27,386 bases of DNA from Nitrospirota bacterium (GTDB lineage: Bacteria; Nitrospirota; Thermodesulfovibrionia; Thermodesulfovibrionales; JdFR-88). Position 1 is the first letter of the stretch; every line of letters starts with the position of its first letter. Made by a program: the position numbers and the translations under genes. The stretch lies in contig JAKAMR010000027.1 in the NCBI GenBank assembly GCA_021812785.1, positions 1-27,386 of the forward strand, read 5' to 3'. The notes under the pieces were generated by a model. The model was not told the origin of the DNA and ran no database searches. It saw only the letters and a program-made list of their open reading frames with translations. Shown here one piece after another: positions 23,367 to 27,386 of the stretch.

Positions 23367-24832
23367 GCATGGCGGCATTCTTTTCCCGAATGGGAATGAA
23401 ATCCAAGTTCTTCATTATTACGACTTTCGCCATCATCGCGGCCATGAGCATAGCTGGATATCTCATGGTACAAAGAGAAAGGGATATATTGTATGCGGAG
23501 GCGGAAAAGCAGGGCCGCCTGCTTGGAGAAACGCTGGCCATCCCGATCGTCAACGACCTCATATATGAAAGGCTCGGACTTGTGGAGGAAGGGGGGCTTC
23601 TCGATGATTATATACATGAGATGTTCAAAAGAAAGGATTTATCGCTGCTTTATATCGCGGTCCTGGATGGCAAGGGAAAGGTAATAGCGGACAATGATAT
23701 CCGGCAATACGGTAAGGTGTATACCGGCCCCTTGACCCAAAAGGCCCTTGCAGCGGACCGAACCATTGTGCAGCATTTCTCTGCCGGCGGGCATGACGCC
23801 CTTGATATCGGCGTGCCTCTTTCCATAGGCACGAAGAGATGGGGCACCCTTAAACTGGGAATGTCCCTCGCAAAGGCGGAGCATGAAATACTCACGACGA
23901 TCAGGAAGATCGTGCTCATGACCGTTGTCTTTCTCATGGGCGGATTTGCGATCATTATGCTTTTGAGCCGGAGATTCATCAGTCCCATCATCCACCTGTC
24001 AAACACAATGGAAAAGGCCAGGGGTGATTATCTGGACCTTCAGGTCGATGTGAAGGGGCATGACGAGCTTGCAGTATTGGGGGAGAGGTTCAACAGCATG
24101 ATTGCAAGGATCAGGCAGGCCAATGAGGAATTGAGGAAGACCCATGAAAAAATGGTCCAGTCGGAAAAGCTCGCGTCTGTGGGCATCCTTGCCTCAGGGG
24201 TCGCACATGAAATAAACAATCCTCTAGGAGGGATATTCAACTTCGTCCAAATGCTTAAGGAAAACGGCGGAGACTCCCAGCTCAGGGAAAAGTATCTTGA
24301 CCTGGTAAATGAAGGCATGGGCCGCATAGAAAACACCGTGACCAAGCTATTATGGATGTCGAAAAAGGAAGAGCACAAGCCCGTGGATGTGAATATCAGG
24401 GGCGCTGTCGACAGTGTTTACGCTTTTCTCGAATACAAGATGAAAAGGGGCGGGATCGCATTCATAAATAGGGTGCCAGCCAATTTGCGCTTTACGTTTG
24501 ATGTGCAAGATTTCCAGCAAATCCTTTTCAATCTTTTCATCAATTCGATCCATGCCATGGAAGGCGGGGGCACCCTTGAGATCTCCGGAGGATGGGAACA
24601 TTCGGGTATATATCTTGAGATTGCCGATAACGGATGCGGAATTGAGGCGGAACATATAGGCAGGCTGTTCGACCCGTTCTTTACTACCAAGCCCGCCGGG
24701 GAAGGGACGGGTCTGGGGCTCTGGTTGACGTATGAAATAATCAGGAACTACAATGGCGATATAGGCGTTGAAAGCGAGCCGGGGAAAGGAAGCAGGTTTA
24801 TCCTGAAGTTTCCCGTAGAGGGTGCCGCGTGA
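23363..24832 (+). CDS. Membrane sensor histidine kinase (NtrB/ZraS-like)
   Basis: 489 residues. Membrane helices at about 15-35 and 183-203 bracket a periplasmic sensor domain; HAMP is at 204-256 and a coiled linker follows. The H-box is SGVAHEINNPLGG with His282; N-box NLFINSIHAM; G1 DNGCGI; F-box FDPFFTTKP; G2 GTGLGLWL. It phosphorylates the NtrC-type regulator encoded next, which it overlaps (GTGA). It also overlaps the upstream binding-protein gene, so the three are made together and the binding protein probably contacts the periplasmic domain. Confidence 0.95.
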   Translation: MSMAAFFSRMGMKSKFFIITTFAIIAAMSIAGYLMVQRERDILYAEAEKQGRLLGETLAIPIVNDLIYERLGLVEEGGLLDDYIHEMFKRKDLSLLYIAVLDGKGKVIADNDIRQYGKVYTGPLTQKALAADRTIVQHFSAGGHDALDIGVPLSIGTKRWGTLKLGMSLAKAEHEILTTIRKIVLMTVVFLMGGFAIIMLLSRRFISPIIHLSNTMEKARGDYLDLQVDVKGHDELAVLGERFNSMIARIRQANEELRKTHEKMVQSEKLASVGILASGVAHEINNPLGGIFNFVQMLKENGGDSQLREKYLDLVNEGMGRIENTVTKLLWMSKKEEHKPVDVNIRGAVDSVYAFLEYKMKRGGIAFINRVPANLRFTFDVQDFQQILFNLFINSIHAMEGGGTLEISGGWEHSGIYLEIADNGCGIEAEHIGRLFDPFFTTKPAGEGTGLGLWLTYEIIRNYNGDIGVESEPGKGSRFILKFPVEGAA

Positions 24833-26169
24833 AGAAAACGGAAACGGTCCTGATCATAGAAGATGACAAGCTGATGCGGATCAGTCTTGAGGACGCGCTT
24901 AAAAGGGCCGGGTATGACGTCATGGCCTTTGAAACGGGGACCGCCGCGATGAATGTCCTTAAAGAGGACTGCTACGATGTTGCTGTCACCGATTTCAGGC
25001 TGCCCGACATGGACGGTTTCGACGTAGTGCGGGAAATAACGGGCCAAAAAGATGTCCCCGTAATAGTAATGACGGCATATGGGACGATAAAGGATGCCGT
25101 TGAGGCGATGAGGCTGGGGGCGTTTGACTATATCACGAAGCCGTTCTCGCTTGATGAACTCTTTCTGCTTGTTGAAAGGGCTATTGAGATAAAGAAACTG
25201 AAGGAAGACAACATCAGGCTCAGGAAGGACCTTGGCCGCTGCTACCGTGTGCCAAACATCATAGGCGAAGGCCCTGAAATGAAGAAAGTTTTTTCGCTCA
25301 TTGAAAAGGTCTCTGGATCGGATTCAACGGTGTTGGTCCTGGGGGAGAGCGGCACAGGGAAGGAGCTTATAGCCACTACCATTCATTACCAGAGCAGGCG
25401 AAAGGAGAAGCCGCTTATCAAGGTCAACTGCGCCGCTCTGCCGGAAGGTCTCATTGAAAGCGAACTGTTCGGGCATGAAAAGGGCTCGTTTACCGGGGCG
25501 TTAAAAAGGAAGCCTGGCAGGTTTGAGCTTGCGGGTGGCGGCACCATCTTCCTCGATGAGATCGGCGACCTCCCGCTCTTTACCCAGTCAAAAATATTAA
25601 GGGTCATACAGGAGAGGCAATTTGAAAGGATTGGCGGGACCAATACACTAACCGCGGACGTGAGGATCATTGCCGCGACAAACAAAAAACTTGAAAGAGA
25701 GGTCAAGGCCGGACGTTTCAGAGAAGACCTTTATTACAGGCTGAATGTCATACCGGTAAACATTCCTCCGCTTAGGCAGCGGAGGGAGGACATCCCTGGG
25801 CTCATAGAATTCTTTATGGGAAAGTACAGGAACAGGCTTTCGAAAGACGCCAGGTTTTCAAGGGAGGCCGTTGACGCCCTCATGGCCTATGATTATCCAG
25901 GCAATGTCCGCGAGCTGGAAAATATTGTTGAGAGGTGCGTCACTCTTGCTCCGGACGGAATTATCAGAAAGGATGAACTGCCGGATTCGGTAGCCGCCCG
26001 GCGGCAAGAACAGAGCGCGATCCTTTCCGATGTTGCCACCGCCGCCGAGAGGGGCCACATTCTTAAGGTGCTGAAGTTGACGCAAGGCAATAAAACCAGG
26101 GCCGCTGAACTGCTTGGCATCAGCAGAAAAACCCTCTGGGAAAAGATGAGCGCCTATGATATCGGCTAG
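24829..26169 (+). CDS. NtrC-family sigma-54-dependent response regulator
   Basis: 446 residues in three domains. Receiver 1-125 with phospho-acceptor Asp55 (AVTDFRLPD), and TAY and KPF motifs. AAA+ domain about 143-370: Walker A GESGTGKE (172-179), sigma-54 loop GSFTGA (219-224, Ser for the usual Ala), Walker B GGTIFLDEIGDLP, sensor YYRLNVIP, and YPGNVRELEN. C-terminal Fis-type helix-turn-helix: NKTRAAELLGISRKTLWEKM. Start GTG overlaps the kinase stop. The two identical palindromes and sigma-54 promoter immediately downstream are its likely target. Confidence 0.97.
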   Translation: MKKTETVLIIEDDKLMRISLEDALKRAGYDVMAFETGTAAMNVLKEDCYDVAVTDFRLPDMDGFDVVREITGQKDVPVIVMTAYGTIKDAVEAMRLGAFDYITKPFSLDELFLLVERAIEIKKLKEDNIRLRKDLGRCYRVPNIIGEGPEMKKVFSLIEKVSGSDSTVLVLGESGTGKELIATTIHYQSRRKEKPLIKVNCAALPEGLIESELFGHEKGSFTGALKRKPGRFELAGGGTIFLDEIGDLPLFTQSKILRVIQERQFERIGGTNTLTADVRIIAATNKKLEREVKAGRFREDLYYRLNVIPVNIPPLRQRREDIPGLIEFFMGKYRNRLSKDARFSREAVDALMAYDYPGNVRELENIVERCVTLAPDGIIRKDELPDSVAARRQEQSAILSDVATAAERGHILKVLKLTQGNKTRAAELLGISRKTLWEKMSAYDIG

Positions 26170-26213
26170 AGAAATATCTTTCCGCTAACATTCCTCTTTA
26201 ATCCTCTCTTTTT

Positions 26214-26229
26214 GTTACTTAATCGTAAC
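26214..26229. promoter_or_regulatory. Upstream activator site 1, GTTAC-N6-GTAAC
   Basis: Palindrome GTTAC-TTAATC-GTAAC, centred about 168 bp upstream of the predicted start of the downstream sigma-54 promoter. It shares TGTTACTT-N4-GTAAC with the second site 93 bp away, roughly nine helical turns. Confidence 0.7.
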
Positions 26230-26270
26230 GGGACCGAGGATTTTCAATAAAAATCAGAATTTCACATTAA

Positions 26271-26283
26271 AATCAATATCTTT
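26271..26283 (+). promoter_or_regulatory. Possible IHF site
   Basis: AATCAATATCTTT matches the IHF consensus WATCAA-N4-TTR at all but the last base. It lies between the two activator sites, in AT-rich DNA, and could bend the region towards the promoter. Confidence 0.35.
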
Positions 26284-26306
26284 TATTGGGATTTTAATTT
26301 TTTTCT

Positions 26307-26322
26307 GTTACTTTTCAGTAAC
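26307..26322. promoter_or_regulatory. Upstream activator site 2, GTTAC-N6-GTAAC
   Basis: Palindrome GTTAC-TTTTCA-GTAAC, centred about 75 bp upstream of the predicted transcription start. Same arms and spacing as site 1; a lone GTAAC half-site also occurs near 26446. Confidence 0.7.
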
Positions 26323-26362
26323 ATCTCCTCAAGTAATTTTCTTAAAATTCAATAGGTTCCAA

Positions 26363-26379
26363 TTGGCACAAAAAGTGCT
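26363..26379 (+). promoter_or_regulatory. Sigma-54 (-24/-12) promoter
   Basis: TTGGCACA-AAAA-GTGCT has the GG (26365-26366) and GC (26377-26378) exactly 10 bp apart and matches TTGGCACG-N4-TTGCW at all but two bases. Start expected near 26390, giving a leader of about 85 bases before the Fe-S gene. The 26170-26474 gap thus holds one complete enhancer-type promoter. Confidence 0.85.
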
Positions 26380-26474
26380 TTTCATACATAGATGTCAATG
26401 TTTAAACCTAATAATAAAAACAAAAAGAATGACTGCTTTTGGTCCGTAACAGCGATTTTAAAAAAGGAGGCAAG

Positions 26475-27386
26475 ATGGACGGCTCTTCAAAAAAGGACAA
26501 GTCAGTATCCGCTGAAGGTGAGCGCAGGGGTTTTTTAAAGGCATTCGGCATTATGGCCGGCGGTTTTTTGGCGATGGGAACGATCTTCGGCAGGGCATCC
26601 AGTGCCTGGGATGAAGTGAAGACCGCCATCAAAAGGAAAAAACACAGGAGCGGCGGTTACAGCACTCCCGCCGCTGGCTCCGGGCAGATCACCGGGCCCA
26701 TAAGGGACCACAGATGGATGGGCTGGATGGACCCCTCTTTCGATGTCAAGGACGGGTGGAATGACTGGAGCAAGCTCGAAAATGCCGGCAACCTGCCGGT
26801 TTGGCATGACAGCTTCCACGAGATCAAAGGGAGCCACCCCAAGCACAAATGGGGGATGGTCATGGATTTAAGGCGGTGTGTGGGCTGCCAGGCTTGTGTC
26901 ATCGCTTGCAAAAGCGAAAATAAGGTGCCGCTGGCCGTTTTCAGGACTGCCGTCAGGGTGATAGAGACCGGGCACATGGAGAGGCGCGAGGACGGGATCG
27001 TGATAACGGACGACGGAAACTATGCGCCCAATGTGAAAAAATCCATGCTCCCGACCATGTGCAACCATTGTGACAAGCCGCCTTGTGTCGAGTCCTGCCC
27101 GGTGCAGGCCACATATAAACGGCAGGACGGCCTTGTGCTCATAGATTACGACGCGTGCATCGGCTGCGGAATCTGCGTTAAGGCGTGTCCTTACGGCAAC
27201 CGCTTTTTCAACCCGGTTTCAAAGACTGCGGACAAATGCACTCTCTGCGTCCACAGGCTAAGCCGGGGTTTGGCCCCTGCATGCGCCACATCCTGCGTTG
27301 GCAGGGCAAGGGTATTTGGCGATTTGCTTGACCCCAAGAGCGAGGTGTCGAGGCTTATCGCTAAAAACCGTACGTCCAGATTGCTG
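26475..27386 (+). CDS. Tat-exported four-cluster Fe-S subunit (TtrB/PhsB-like), cut off by the window
   Basis: 304 codons visible, open at the right edge. RRGFLKAFG (17-25) plus a hydrophobic run is a Tat signal, so it works outside the inner membrane. Four cysteine groups predict four [4Fe-4S] clusters: C135/138/141/145 (CVGCQACVIAC), C196/199/204/208, C229/232/235/239 (CIGCGICVKACPYG), C255/258/270/274. This is the electron-transfer subunit of molybdopterin oxidoreductases such as tetrathionate, thiosulfate or polysulfide reductase. About 85 residues between the signal and the first cluster (with WMGWMDPSFD and WNDWSK) are longer than usual. AAGGAGG precedes ATG 26475. A catalytic subunit and membrane anchor should follow. 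The substrate cannot be decided. Confidence 0.9.
   Translation, partial: MDGSSKKDKSVSAEGERRGFLKAFGIMAGGFLAMGTIFGRASSAWDEVKTAIKRKKHRSGGYSTPAAGSGQITGPIRDHRWMGWMDPSFDVKDGWNDWSKLENAGNLPVWHDSFHEIKGSHPKHKWGMVMDLRRCVGCQACVIACKSENKVPLAVFRTAVRVIETGHMERREDGIVITDDGNYAPNVKKSMLPTMCNHCDKPPCVESCPVQATYKRQDGLVLIDYDACIGCGICVKACPYGNRFFNPVSKTADKCTLCVHRLSRGLAPACATSCVGRARVFGDLLDPKSEVSRLIAKNRTSRLL

Noticed and set aside
1..27386. CRISPR array or insertion sequence with terminal inverted repeats
   Set aside because: No regularly spaced repeat series of CRISPR type and no DDE transposase gene was found.

Overview
The window joins two different genomic regions. Positions 1 to about 8646 are the right-hand end of a mobile island. 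The rest looks like resident chromosome of a Gram-negative, probably anaerobic or facultative bacterium: TolC-type outer-membrane efflux, an NtrC/sigma-54 system, a Tat-exported Fe-S subunit and a likely selenoprotein. The resident genes are GC-richer and use many AGG and ATA codons, which would suit Nitrospirota or Desulfobacterota, but the phylum is a guess. The island part is visibly AT-richer.

Island (1-8646). A minus-strand operon encodes, in order of transcription, a small helix-turn-helix-like protein, a 114-residue unknown, a protein with a possible ParB-like N-terminus and two Cys4 zinc ribbons, and two very large tyrosine-recombinase-like proteins. One of these (852 aa) lacks the catalytic tyrosine; the other runs off the left edge. 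Facing away from the operon is an XRE-type repressor gene whose promoter places the transcription start almost on the ATG. The space between them holds four ACTTAT half-sites arranged with exact two-fold symmetry. A separate classical integrase gene follows and points at a 3' fragment of tRNA-Gly(CCC), which is the island's right attachment site. The intact tRNA should lie beyond the left edge.

Chromosome, 8.7-17.7 kb. A glycogen branching enzyme gene and an acetyl-CoA synthetase gene are followed by a TetR-TolC-EmrA-EmrB tripartite drug-efflux operon with its own promoter and operator. From 17.7 to 18.6 kb lies a worn-down toxin-antitoxin patch: a frameshifted VapB, a PIN toxin and a 5'-truncated HigA-like gene.

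Chromosome, 18.9-21.0 kb, minus strand. An ECF sigma factor gene is followed, behind a likely ECF-type promoter, by a four-gene operon: a DGC-domain cysteine protein, an AhpD-like CxxC protein, a small unknown and a TusA-like protein. The TusA-like reading frame is interrupted by one in-frame TGA. A hairpin immediately after that TGA has the geometry of the E. coli fdhF SECIS, including a bulged U at position 17. I read this as a previously unannotated TusA-family selenoprotein, the most interesting item here.

Chromosome, 21.2-27.4 kb. A MOSC-domain gene is followed by an overlapping three-gene sensor system: a periplasmic protein with two PhnD-like binding domains, a histidine kinase and an NtrC-type regulator. 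Next comes a textbook sigma-54 promoter with two identical palindromic upstream sites, driving a Tat-exported TtrB/PhsB-like four-cluster Fe-S subunit that runs off the right edge. The layout resembles TtrSR control of tetrathionate reductase, with the sensor split into separate binding protein and kinase.
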